Source of the DNA: Erinaceus europaeus
Taxonomy: Eukaryota > Chordata > Mammalia > Eulipotyphla > Erinaceidae
NCBI RefSeq assembly: GCF_950295315.1
Contig: NC_080164.1
Location: 14,810,427 to 14,874,426 of the forward strand
Direction of reading: 5' to 3'
Length of the DNA stretch: 64,000 nt
The notes beneath the pieces are model-generated. The model worked only from the letters and a program-made list of their open reading frames with translations. It was not told where the DNA came from and made no database searches. Positions 20,398-29,849 of this stretch are shown here, piece after piece. Position 1 is the first letter of the stretch; every line of letters begins with the position of its first letter. A program made the position numbers and the translations under genes.

Positions 20398-20645
20398 GGG
20401 CCAGGTGGTGGTGCATCTGGCTGAGCGTACATGTTACAATGTACAAAGATCGGGGCCAGGTGGTGGGGCACCTGGTAAAGTGCTCATATTACAGTGCATA
20501 AGGACCTAGGTTCAAGTTCCTAATCCCCTCCTACAGGGGGAAAGCTTCATGAGTGGCGAAGCAGTGCTGCAGGTGTCTCTGACTCTCTCTCCCTCCCCTC
20601 TCAATTTCTGTCTCTATCCAATAATAAATAAAAATATTTTAAAAA
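20398..20645 (+). mobile_element. SINE-B tandem: truncated head plus full copy
   Basis: A 55-bp SINE-B head (GGGGCCAGGTGGTGGTGCAT to CAAAGATC) is followed at 20453 by a second SINE-B beginning with the same GGGGCCAGGTGGTGGGGC and running to ATAATAAATAAAAATA. Confidence 0.8.
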
Positions 20646-20654
20646 ACATTTCCA

Positions 20655-20825
20655 AACAATGTACAAGGATCTGGGTTCAAGCCCCTGATCCCCACCTGCA
20701 AAGGGGAAAGCTTTGCAAGTGGTGAAGCAGGGCTGCAGATGTCTCTCTGTCTCTCTCCCTTTCTATCTACCTCTTCCCTCTCAATTTATGGCTGTCTCTA
20801 ATAAATAAATAAATATAATAAAAGT
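20655..20825 (+). mobile_element. SINE-B, head truncated
   Basis: Starts at AATGTACAAGGATCTGGGTT and runs to CTCTAATAAATAAATAAATA. Confidence 0.8.
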
Positions 20826-20911
20826 TTTTCAGAGCAATATTAAAATTAAAAAATAAAACTAATAGTAAAATTAATATAAAAACCTAGAAATAGGAAGTTG
20901 GACTGGGGAAG

Positions 20912-20975
20912 TTGCTCAGTGGCTTCACACGTGCACGAGGCCCTGTGTTCACACCCCAGTGCCACATAAAACAAA
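20912..20975 (+). mobile_element. SINE-F head
   Basis: GTTGCTCAGTGGCTTCACAC, GTTCACACCCCAGTGCCAC: a tRNA-Ala-like head with A and B box positions kept. Confidence 0.5.
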
Positions 20976-21104
20976 TTCATGCTCTCAAGAGTTGGGGGTC
21001 AATCATTTATTAACAATTCATGCTGCCTCATCAATACAATGCCCGGGTAAAATTGACGGTGATGATGGTTTCACTGGAAGTGCCTAACAGTGAAGAATGC
21101 AATG

Positions 21105-21335
21105 GCTGGGGCTAGATAGTGGTGCACCTGGTTGAGTGCACACATTGCCATGTGAAAGGACCTGGGTTCAAGCCCCAGGTTTCCACCTGAAGGGGTACTG
21201 GGGCTTCACAACTAGTGAAAGCAGGACTTCAGGTCTCTCTCTCTCTCTATCCCTCTCTCCCTCTCTCTCTCTCCCCTTTTCTGTCCTCCCCCCTCAATTT
21301 TCTTCCTGTCTCTCTGTCTCATAATAAATCAATGA
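21105..21335 (+). mobile_element. SINE-B
   Basis: GGGGCTAGATAGTGGTGCAC, GGTTCAAGCCCCAGG, CT-rich body, CATAATAAATCAATG. Confidence 0.85.
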
Positions 21336-21363
21336 GTGAATTTTTTTTGGATTTTTTTTCTTT

Positions 21364-21686
21364 TTGCCTCCAGGGTTTTTGCTGGGGCTCAGTGCCTGCA
21401 CCATGAATTCACTGGTCCTGGAGGCCATTATTTTCCCCATTTTGTTGCCGTTGTTGTTGTTGTTGTTGTTGTTGCCATTGATGTTGTTATTGGATAGGAC
21501 AGAGAGAAATCAAGAGAGGAGGGGAGACAATGAAGGGGAGAGAAAGACCCCTGCAGACCTGCTTCACTACTTGTGAAGCGACCCCCCTGCAGGTGGGGAG
21601 CCGGGGCTTGAACTGGGATCCTTACTACAGTCCTTGCACTTTGTACCACATGTGCTTAAACCGCTGCATTACCACCCAGCCCCCAA
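21364..21686 (-). mobile_element. SINE-A with 3' module, antisense
   Basis: GCCTCCAGGGTTTTTGC...GTCCTGGAGGCC module, (GTT)n tail, GGATAGGACAGAGAG, head to CATTACCACCCAGCCCCC. AATGAATTAATTTTT-like flanks suggest a TSD with GTGAATTTTTTTT. Confidence 0.88.
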
Positions 21687-21719
21687 TGAATTAATTTTTA
21701 AAATAAAAGATTATATTTA

Positions 21720-21925
21720 GGGGGCCGGGTGGTGGTGCACCAAGTTGAGCGCACATATTACAGTGCACAAGGACCGGGGTTTGAGCCTCCAGTTCTCACC
21801 TGCAGGGGAAAAGCTTTGCGAGTGGTGAAGCAGCGCTGCAGGTGTCTCTCTTTCTCTCTCCCTCTCTATCTTCCCTCCTCCTCTCAATTTCTGGCTGTCT
21901 CTATCCAATAAATAAAGATAACAAA
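21720..21925 (+). mobile_element. SINE-B
   Basis: GGGGCCGGGTGGTGGTGCAC, GGTTTGAGCCTCCAG, CTGTCTCTATCCAATAAATA. Confidence 0.9.
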
Positions 21926-21941
21926 AAAATTTTTAAGATTA

Positions 21942-22215
21942 GGAGTCGGGCGGTAGCGCAGTGGGTTAAGCGCATGTGGCGCAAAGCGCAGGGACCGACG
22001 TAAGGATCCCGGTTCGAGCCCCCGGCTCCCCACCTGCAGGGGAGTCGCTTCACAGGCGGTGAAGCAGGTCTGCAGGTGTCTTTCTCTCCTCCTCTCTGTC
22101 TTCCCTTCCTCTCTCCATTTCTCTCTGTCCTATCCAACAATGATGGCATCAATAACAACAACAATAATAACTACAACAATAGAAAAACAACAAGGGCAAC
22201 AAAAAAGGGAAAATA
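21942..22215 (+). mobile_element. SINE-A, well preserved
   Basis: AGGAGTCGGGCGGTAGCGCA, GGTTCGAGCCCCCGG, CTGTCCTATCCAACAATG, tail to GGGAAAATAAATA. It is close to what the other copies suggest as the consensus head. Confidence 0.93.
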
Positions 22216-22369
22216 AATATTTAAAAAAATAATAATAAATAGAGTTAAAAAATATTTATAAACATTTTTTAAGATTATATTTAGAACTACATAGTGAATT
22301 ACTTAGACTTCCTAGGTCTTTCCCATGCCAACAGGGATTACCCATTTTTAAAAATGAAAAAAAAAAAAA

Positions 22370-22500
22370 AAGGTGGGGGTAGATAGCCTAATGGTTATGC
22401 AAAGAGGCTCTCATGCTTGAGGCTCCAAAGTCACAGGCTAAATCCCCTGCATCATCATAAGCCAGAGCTGATCAGTGCTCTGGTATAAAAAAAAATTAAA
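22370..22500 (+). mobile_element. SINE-C
   Basis: GGGTAGATAGCCTAATGG, CTCATGCTTGAGGCTCC, TCAGTGCTCTGGTATAAA. Confidence 0.85.
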
Positions 22501-22518
22501 TTAAAAAAAGGAAGATAA

Positions 22519-22745
22519 AGGGGCTGGATGGTGATGTTCCTCATGAAGCACACACATTACCATGTGTGAGGACCCAGGTTCAAGGACCCACATTCAAGTT
22601 CCTGGTGTCCACCTTCACAAGCTGTGAAGCAGTGCTACAAGTCCTCTCTCTCTCTCTCTCTCTCTGCCTCTGCCTCTCCTTCTCCTCTATCTCCTTCTTC
22701 CCTCTCAAATTCTCTCTGCCTCTATCCGAAATAAGTTAAAAATAT
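22519..22745 (+). mobile_element. SINE-B
   Basis: GGGGCTGGATGGTGATGTTC, GGTTCAAGGACCC, CTCTGCCTCTATCCG. Confidence 0.8.
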
Positions 22746-22879
22746 TTTTAAAAAAATTTTTAAAAACATTAAACAAAGCAAACAACCCCCCAGCGTTTCC
22801 AGAACTTTAGGTCCTTAGTAGTCTACCCTCATAAGAAACCCTCTCTCTCTCTCCCTCTACCCCCCCTCTTCTTATTTAT

Positions 22880-23140
22880 CTTTATTCTGCCACCCCCAGG
22901 TTATCTCTCAGGCTAGGTACCTGCACAATGAATCCACTACTCCCAGCTGACTTTTTTCCCTTTTCTTTATTTATTTTAAGTATAATTGGGGCAGAGAGAA
23001 ACAGGGTGCGAGAGGGGTAGAGAGAGGAAGGAAGAGAGAGTCAGCTGCAGCCTGCTCCATCACTCATGAAGCTTCCCAAGTCCTTGCACATGATAACTTG
23101 TATGCTTTACCAGTTGTGCCACCGCCCTGTCCCATGAGAA
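22880..23140 (-). mobile_element. SINE-B-related, antisense
   Basis: CCAGGTTATCTCTCAGGCTA module, TATAATTGGGGCAGAGAG, GAGTCAGCTGCAGCC, end CAGTTGTGCCACCGCCC. Confidence 0.65.
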
Positions 23141-23454
23141 ATATCTTTTTACAACCTAGCTGACTGGGGTCTTAACAGCTGTGAGAGAAGGGGAGTAGCA
23201 ACCCTAGTCCTCTCCAGCTTTCCACAAGGGGAAAGAGAGATGTTCAACTTGAGGCCTCACCTTCCTGTCTCTGTCAAAAGGAAAAACAAAACAAAATAAA
23301 ACAGAGATGAGCTTATGGAGGTCACAGTCCCGGGCACCAGGGGGTCTGCAACAGTCTGGGAGTAGAATACTCCCCCTCAGACATCCCCACCACATCGATA
23401 AGGTCTCTGGATAATAATGGATCAGAATCAGACATTGCATATGTTATTTAAGAG
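23141..23454. other. No recognisable feature (314 bp)
   Basis: Nothing beyond a short A-rich run is seen. Confidence 0.4.
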
Positions 23455-23608
23455 GTCTCTAGGATTTCTTCTGGGGCCACATCATAATGATTAGGTATAA
23501 GATTCTCATAACTGAGTCTCTGAGGTCCCAGTTTCAATCCCCAGCATCATGATAAGCCAGAGCTGAGTAGTACTCTGGTCTCTCTCTTTTTACCTCTTTC
23601 ATTAAAGA
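23455..23608 (+). mobile_element. SINE-C
   Basis: GGGGCCACATCATAATGATT, CCCAGTTTCAATCCCCAGC, AGTAGTACTCTGGTCTC. Confidence 0.75.
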
Positions 23609-23995
23609 ATAAATAAGGCTTTTTCAGCTACCAAGTTGTGGCTGCTCTCATGATGCCAACCTGACTTCCCTAGGCAGATGACCTCACCCTGGAACTCCAC
23701 CTCTCCAGATGGGCTCCGCCCCACTAGGGAAAGATAGAAATGGGCTGGGACTATGGACCTACCTGCCGAAGCCCAAGTCCAGCAGAGAAGCAATTACAGA
23801 AGCCAGACCTCCCACCTTCTACAGCCCATAATGGTCTTGGGCCCATGCTCCCAGGGGGATAAAGAATAGGAAAACGTCCAATGGAGGGGATGGGATGCAG
23901 AAGTCTGGTAGTGGGAACGGTTTGAAATCATACCCCTCCTGTTCTAGAGTCTTGTTGATCACTATTAAATCAATTAAAATAGATAAATAAATAAA
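23609..23995 (+). mobile_element. L1-type 3' region, sense
   Basis: Reverse-complement relative of 33,880-34,260 and 36,480-36,830. Shared phrases include GATGCCAACCTGACTTCCC, GCCCCACTAGGGAAAGA and GGGATAAAGAATAGGAAAAC. It ends in an (ATAA)n tail at 23965-24001, so its 3' end is to the right. Confidence 0.75.
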
Positions 23996-24046
23996 TAAAT
24001 AAGGCATCATTCCAAAGTAAAGGACTCTAGAAAGAAGGAGGGGTTT

Positions 24047-24301
24047 TGGGAGTCAGGAGGTAGCGCAGCGGGTTAAGCACAGGTGGCGCAAAGCGCAAGG
24101 ACCAGCGTAAGGATCCTGGTTGGAGGCCCCGGCTCCCCACTTGTAGGGGAGTCGCTTCACAGGCAGTGAAGCGGGTCTGTAGGTATCTTTCTCTCCCCTT
24201 CTCTGTCTTCCCCTCCTCTCTCCATTTCTCTCTGTCCTATCCAACAATGATGACATCAATAACAACTACAACAATAAAACATCAATGGCAACAAAAGGGA
24301 A

Positions 24302-24340
<39 letters not shown>

Positions 24341-24345
24341 GAAGC
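24047..24345 (+). mobile_element. SINE-A
   Basis: GGGAGTCAGGAGGTAGCGCA, CTCTGTCCTATCCAACAATG, long (AATA)n tail at 24299-24341. Confidence 0.9.
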
Positions 24346-24349
24346 AGGG

Positions 24350-24770
24350 GTTTTCAGGTCCTGAGGCAAGATGGTGGAGGAGAACCTAGGCTGGACAGCA
24401 GCAAGGAACAAGGACACCACAGGAAATGCAACCTTACTACTTCCTGTTACAACCAACAGCAGACACAGCTTAGCTCCCAGCCTGATAAAATCTCAGACTA
24501 AAAAGGCCTATTTGCCTCAGTTCCTTTTGTATTATAGCATGTCTGGCTGTCAACAACAACCACAAAAAGAAGAAAACACAGTTACAAGGCATACTAAAAA
24601 ACAAAATGAGACAAAAACAGTTTGAAGGGACAGAGCCAACATCAAAGGCAGCCTTAGATGTGGCAGAGATGATGGACTGATTGGGCTAGGAATTTAATCA
24701 ATGGGACCTGGGCCCATGTGTGAGCTAGTTCAGGGCTTCACCTACACCAAGAATTTGAAACAAGTATGAA
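24350..24770 (+). mobile_element. Possible old L1 5' end
   Basis: GCAAGATGGTGGAGGAGAA is a typical L1 5' UTR opening, and ATGTCTGGCTGTCAACAAC plus ACAAGGCATACTAAAAAAC resemble old L1 leader sequence. Family assignment is tentative. Confidence 0.5.
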
Positions 24771-25204
24771 AAGTATGCCATGAGGTTTACTTTTCTATGG
24801 TTCTCATTCTTGCACTCTTTAATTGTTTCTTACATGGAACAAAGTTAAAATAGAAGTGATGATAATGTCTTTTTTTTTTCCCCCTCCTGAAATGAAAAAT
24901 GCTTCCGGCATTCCACTATTGAATATGAACTTTGTGTGTGTTGTTGGCCGTTACTTCATTTTCAAGTTAGCAAAGCCACTTTGTATTTCTTATTGACTAA
25001 GAAATCTGTGGGGTATTTTTTTTTTATTGTGAGTGGGTGTTAAATTTTATTGAATGCCTTTTCTCTATCTTCTCAGATGATAACATGGTTTCCTTTCTTT
25101 AGTTTATTGATGTGTTGAAATGAAATCACAGATGTTTTTCTTAGAGTAGCTCAGTATTGTGTGTATATAGTAAAACCAACTGACCAAGACTTTAAAAAAA
25201 TACC

Positions 25205-25293
25205 TTCTTTCATGTCTGTGGTTATGAGTGCCTAGGTTCAGCCTCAGGACCACCATAAATCAGAGAGGAGCAGTGCTCTAGTCCACCACCCCC

Positions 25294-25340
<47 letters not shown>

Positions 25341-25375
25341 CTTTCCCACTCTGGTTCTCTCTCACTAAAATAAAA
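25205..25375 (+). mobile_element. SINE-C with (TG)n
   Basis: GTGCCTAGGTTCAGCCTCAG, GAGCAGTGCTCTAGTCC, then (TG)21 at 25298-25339 and CTCTCACTAAAATAAAATA. Confidence 0.7.
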
Positions 25376-25547
25376 TAAGCCAGAATAAAAACAAAAACTG
25401 GCTTTGAATTGCTATTGTCCAGGGATTTCTTTTTACATTTATGACCATAACTTCGATTGCCCTGCATTTTCCTTTCTTATGTAGTTACTGTCTGATTTTG
25501 GGGTTGAGGCTATAATGACCTCATTCAAATGCCTTCCTACCCCCTAT

Positions 25548-25803
25548 TTTTTAGCCGTCAGGGTTGTCACTGGGATTCAGCATCTGTGTGACCCTTGGAG
25601 GCCATTTTTCTCTTCTTCTTGATTGAGGATGAAAGACATAGAGAGAGAGAGAGAGAGAGAAGGAGAGACACCAGCAGCACCGCAGCTCTGTTCCACTGTT
25701 CCGCTGCTCATGGAGCTCCCCCTGCAGCTAGGACTTAGGGGTTTGAGTTCAGATCTTCAAGCATGCTAGTGCACCTCTAGCAGATGAACCACCATCCGTC
25801 CTC
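25548..25803 (-). mobile_element. SINE-B with 3' module, antisense
   Basis: CAGGGTTGTCACTGGGATTC module, (GA)n, GGAGACACCAGCAGCACC, CAGATGAACCACCATCCG. Confidence 0.65.
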
Positions 25804-25899
25804 AAAGTGCCACTTTTTATTAACTCTCTAAAGTGAATGCTATCAAATACCAGGAACCTTGTATTTCTTTTCTGATGGATTTGACTTGTTTTCTTTTTT

Positions 25900-26182
25900 A
25901 AAAATATTTATTGATCTTCCCTTTTGTTGCCCTTGTTGTTTTATTGTTGTAGTTATTATTGCTATTATTGATGTAGTTGTAGTTGGATAGGACAGAGAGA
26001 AATGGAGAGAGGAACGGAAGACAGAGAGGGGGAGAGAAAGATAGACACCTGCAGACCTGCTTCACCGATTGTGAAGCGACTCCCCTGCAGGTGGGGGGGG
26101 GGGCTCGAACCAGGATCCTTACGCAGGTCCTTGCGCTTTGCACTACGTGCACTTAACCTGCTGCACTACAGCCCGACTCCCC
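25900..26182 (-). mobile_element. SINE-A, antisense
   Basis: AAATATTTATTGATCTTCCC tail, GTTGGATAGGACAGAGAG, GGTCCTTGCGCTTTGC, CTGCACTACAGCCCGACTCC. The flanks TTGACTTGTTTTCT (25880 and 26185) form a TSD. Confidence 0.9.
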
Positions 26183-26399
26183 TTGACTTGTTTTCTGATT
26201 ATAGCTCTAGCAACATCGCCTTTAAGTTAAATTTAATTGTTTGTATTTATCTTAGACATCTATATCATTTATTTTCAAGCGTTTTTAATTATAATAATAA
26301 ACTTTTATGTCATTTCCATTGTTATTTACTGTGTCTTCTCTTTAGATCGGTCAATTTTGCCAGAAGCTTGTCTAATATATTTTATTAAGTGTTAAAGAT

Positions 26400-26737
26400 A
26401 ATTAATTCTAAAAAAAATATTTTGAAGATGTTAAGACTGAAACAATGTATCTGAAATAGAATACACTATCTCTGCCTCTTCACAGAATGAGAATTGTTGG
26501 TGTTTGTTTTCATGTCATGAGTGTCTGCTGTGACTTTTATTATTTCCTTCTACCGCTTTCTTACTGCATAAATCATTTTCTAGTATTCAGATTTATAAAT
26601 GAAACTCATTATTTTTCCCTCCTTTTTTTCTATACACCACTATCAACATTTATTGTCCTTTTTAGTAGTGATTATCTTAACATCCTAAGTGTTAAAGATT
26701 AGTGGAACCTTTCTCCCTCTTTAAAAGATATATACAT
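26400..26737. other. AT-rich, probably old L1, no gene
   Basis: AT-rich sequence continuing the decayed LINE block; a 71-codon plus frame (26487-26702) is read as chance. Confidence 0.4.
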
Positions 26738-26875
26738 GTATGGTGAGGAAATAGCATAGTAGTTATGAAAAGAGTCCCACACCCAAGGCTCCAAGGACTC
26801 AGGTTCAATCGCAGGTAACCACCACAAGCTAGTACTGAGCAGTACTCTGGAAGCAAAAACAAACAAATAAAACAC
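26738..26875 (+). mobile_element. SINE-C
   Basis: GTGAGGAAATAGCATAGTAG, CAAGGCTCCAAGGACTCAGG, GAGCAGTACTCTGGAAGC. Confidence 0.75.
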
Positions 26876-26929
26876 TAAGAGATATGTAGATTTTAAACAA
26901 TAACATTTTCTTTTCTTTTCTTTTCTTTC

Positions 26930-27148
26930 ATCAGAATTATCACTGGGGCATCATGCCTACACAGTTCCTCTATTCCCAGTGGATTCGGATTCTTCTTTTC
27001 ATCTTCCTTCTCCTCTTCCTCCTCCTCCTTTTTACTGGTACATCGCTCAGTTATGGCTTATGGTGCTGCTGGGGACTGAACCTGGGAACCCTGTAGCCTC
27101 AGGCATGAGAATCTGTTTGCATACTATTCTGCTATCTACCTCTGCCCT
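26930..27148 (-). mobile_element. SINE-C, antisense, with module-like leader
   Basis: 26930-26985 resembles the CAGAATTATCACTGGGGC module. 27030-27148 is antisense SINE-C (ATCGCTCAGTTATGGC, GGGGACTGAACCTGGGA, TACTATTCTGCTATC). Confidence 0.65.
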
Positions 27149-27154
27149 TCTTTT

Positions 27155-27358
27155 TAAAAATATTTATTTATTCATTTATTTATTATTGAATAGAGACAAT
27201 AAAATTGAGAAGGGAAGGCAGGATAGAGAAGGAAAAACACAGAAGATACCTACAGCCCTGCTTCACCACTCGTGAAGTTTTCCCCATGCAGGTGGGAACC
27301 AGGGGCTTAAACCTGGACGCTTGTGCACTGTGATGTGAGCACCAACTGTTCCTCCCCA
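27155..27358 (-). mobile_element. SINE-B, antisense
   Basis: TATTATTGAATAGAGACAAT, GATACCTACAGCCCTGC, GGGGCTTAAACCTGGAC, AACTGTTCCTCCCCA. Confidence 0.8.
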
Positions 27359-27404
27359 CACACACAGTAGATTCTTTTAATGTATATATATATATATATT
27401 AAGT

Positions 27405-27690
27405 TTTTTTAAATATTTATTCATTTTCCTTTTGTTGCCCTTGTTGTCTTATTGTTGTGGTTATTATTGTTGTTATTGATGTCATCATTGTTGGATAGGA
27501 CAGAGAGAAATGGAGAGAGGAGGGAAGACAGAGAGGGGGAGAGAAAGATAGACACCTGCAGACCTGCTTCACCTCCTGTGAAGCGACTCCCTGCAGGTGG
27601 GGAGCCAGGGGCTCAAACCAGAATCCCTACACCCGTCCTTGCGCTTTGCGCCACATGCGTATAACCCACTGCGTTACCGCCCGACTCCCT
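27405..27690 (-). mobile_element. SINE-A, antisense
   Basis: TTTTCCTTTTGTTGCCC, GTTGGATAGGACAGAGAG, CACTGCGTTACCGCCCGAC. It is flanked by TTTAATGTATAT (27377) and TTAATGTATATT (27691), a TSD. Confidence 0.92.
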
Positions 27691-27880
27691 TAATGTATAT
27701 TTTTTAGATAGATGATCAGAGACAGAGAGAGAGGAGAGAGATACCACAGCACTGCTGTGCTAACTGTGAAGCTTCCCCATACAGAGGTTCTTCTATGTGG
27801 TAGCTGGAAGCTTGGACCCAGGTCCCGGCACATGCCTGAGCACATAACATTGTCGCTCGTGCTTTTATACTATGAGTTTG
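27691..27880 (-). mobile_element. SINE-B-related, antisense
   Basis: ATGATCAGAGACAGAGAGAG, GATACCACAGCACTGC, GCTTGGACCCAGGTCC. Confidence 0.65.
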
Positions 27881-27914
27881 AGACGCTATATTTTCATTGT
27901 TGTTTTTTTTTTAA

Positions 27915-28226
27915 TGCCTCCAGGGTTATGGCTGGGGCTCCGTGCCTGCACTGAGAACCCACTGCTCCTGAAGGCTATTTTTTTCCCTTTTGTTGCCCTT
28001 GTTGTTTATCACTGTTGTTATTATTATTGCTGTCGTTGTTAGATAGGACAGAGAGAAATGGAGAGAGGAGGGGAAGACAGAGGGGGGAGAGAAAGACAGA
28101 CACCTGCAGACTTGCTTCACTGCTTGTGAAGCGACTCCCCCTTGCAGGTGGGGAGCAGGGGCTCAAACTGGGATCCTTGCGCTTTGTACTATCTGTGCTT
28201 AACCCGCTACACCACTGCCTCCCCCA
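27915..28226 (-). mobile_element. SINE-A with 3' module, antisense
   Basis: GCCTCCAGGGTTATGGC module, CCCTTTTGTTGCCCTTG, GTTAGATAGGACAGAGAG, CTACACCACTGCCTCCCCC. Confidence 0.9.
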
Positions 28227-28227
28227 T

Positions 28228-28405
28228 CTTAATGTATTTTTATTATCTTTATTTATTTATTGGCTAGAGACAGCCAGAAATTGAGGGGGAAGTGGGTGAT
28301 AGAGAGGGAGAGACAGAAAGACACCTGCAGCCCTGCTTCACCACTCACAAAGCTATCCCCCTGCAGATCCTTTTGCATTTTAACATGTACGCTCAATCAC
28401 TAGTC
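28228..28405 (-). mobile_element. SINE-B, antisense, partial
   Basis: TATTGGCTAGAGACAGCCAG, GACACCTGCAGCCCTGC, TTTTAACATGTACGCTCAA. Confidence 0.8.
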
Positions 28406-28442
28406 TTTTTATATGTAATCATTTCTTCTTTAAAAACTCAGT

Positions 28443-28735
28443 AATGGGGTCAGGCAGTAGCACAGCAGGTTAAGCGCACATGACACAAAGCGCAAGGACT
28501 TGCGCAAGGATCCCAGTTTGAGCCCCCGGCTCCCCACCTGTAGGGGGGTCGCCTCACAAGCAGTGAAGCAGGTCTGCAGGTGTCTGTCTTTCTCTCCCTC
28601 TCTGTCTTCCCCTCCTCTCTCCATTTCTCTCTGTCCTATCCAACAACGATGACATCAATAACAATAATAACTATAACAATGAAACAAGGGTAACAAAAGG
28701 GAAAATAAAAAAGTTAAAAAAATAAAAATTCAATA
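28443..28735 (+). mobile_element. SINE-A
   Basis: GGGGTCAGGCAGTAGCACAG, AGTTTGAGCCCCCGG, CTGTCCTATCCAACAACG. Confidence 0.9.
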
Positions 28736-28934
28736 ATAAAATGCATCTTACATTTTCACATGTTGAAGATATTTTTGTTTATGTTATTTATTTCTAGCTA
28801 CCACCATGTGGTCAGAAAATATGTTTTGTACATAAATTCTTTGGTATTTGTCAAGACTTCCTTTACGATCTGGTACATAGTCAATATTTACAGATATTTC
28901 TCATAAAATCATTAAAAATCATCTTTAAGATTTT

Positions 28935-29150
28935 TTCCTTATTGCCATCAGGGTTACCATTGGGGCTCGGTGTCTACACAATGAATCCACTACTCCTGGC
29001 CGACATTTTTTCCTTTTTATTTGATAGGACAGAGAAATAGAGAGGACAGGGTGAGACAGAGAAGGTAAGAGAATGACAGACCTGCTTCACCACTAATCGA
29101 ACTTGCTCCCTGCTGCTGTGGCTGGAGGCTCTAACCTGGGTCCTTGCACT
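28935..29150 (-). mobile_element. SINE-B with 3' module, antisense
   Basis: CAGGGTTACCATTGGGGC module, TATTTGATAGGACAGAGAAA, GAGGCTCTAACCTGGGTCC. Confidence 0.65.
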
Positions 29151-29499
29151 GTAAATATTTTATATAAAAGCATACAAATAAGCTTTAAATATTATGTATT
29201 CTATAACTGCTGGATGTAGACCTCTCTGTATGGTCATTGGATTAAATTTATTGAGCCAGCTATACAAATTATCTTTCTCTTTTTTTTCTTTAAAACTTTC
29301 TTCTTTATTAAGGGATTAATAGCTTACGGTCACCAGTAAAATACAGTAATTAGTACATGTGTATATCTTTCTCTTTAAGTAAGTACATCTGCTTAAACTA
29401 TTTCCTAGTGAGAAAATGTTAAAAATCTCCCAGTGATACTGTAGATTGTCAACTTTTCCTTGGAACTTTACCAAGTTCTATTCTCTATAGATTTTGTTT

Positions 29500-29514
29500 T
29501 CTTATTTTTATTTC

Positions 29515-29548
<34 letters not shown>

Positions 29549-29636
29549 CTACAGCGCTGAAATTTCCTTTCCTGTGGTGGGGGCAAAGCCTGGACCTGGG
29601 CAGCGCACTACCCAAGCGAGCTCATCTGCCAGCCCC
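29500..29636 (-). mobile_element. SINE, antisense, unassigned subtype
   Basis: (GA)n at 29517-29547, then AAAGCCTGGACCTGGGCAG and GAGCTCATCTGCCAGCCCC. Confidence 0.55.
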
Positions 29637-29701
29637 TACTCTACATGTTTGAATTATGCTGATTAGTCTTTATGTTTCTTTTGACAATCAATCCAAGCAC
29701 G

Positions 29702-29806
29702 GAGCAGGGGAGATAGCATAATGGTTATGCAAAGAGACTCTTGTGCCTGAGGCTCTGATGTCCCAGGTTCAGTCCACCATAAGCCAGAGCTGAGCAGTGT
29801 TCTGGT
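29702..29806 (+). mobile_element. SINE-C, left part (Vingi target)
   Basis: GGGGAGATAGCATAATGG to GAGCAGTGTTCTGGT. It breaks here and resumes at 32897 with AGTGCTCTGGTAAAATT plus the (ATTA)n tail. Confidence 0.93.
29796..29806. repeat. Vingi TSD, left
   Basis: AGTGTTCTGGT here; AGTGCTCTGGT at 32897-32907. One difference in 11, and both are the expected piece of the SINE-C end. Confidence 0.88.
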
Positions 29807-29849
29807 TGCTTCTTCTTCTAGCGTTTGCCCTTCTTCCGTAGCCAGTCAA

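Larger units (their letters stand above)
24880..29480 (-). mobile_element. Decayed antisense L1 ORF2, broken by about a dozen SINEs
   Basis: Antisense ORF2 phrases appear in pieces between SINEs. 24980-25180 has ATTTTATTGAATGCC and TCTCAGATGATAAC. 25415-25545 has CTGATTTTGGGGTTGAGGC. 26190-26400 has TCAATTTTGCCAGAAGC. 28745-28920 has CACCATGTGGTCAGAAAATA. 29160-29460 is less clear. The order agrees with one L1 read 3' to 5' from right to left, that is with ORF2 on the minus strand. No usable frame remains. Confidence 0.6.

Noticed and set aside
21942..22030. tRNA gene suggested by A- and B-box-like sequence
   Set aside because: It is the tRNA-derived head of a SINE-A; body and A-rich tail follow, as in dozens of copies in the window.
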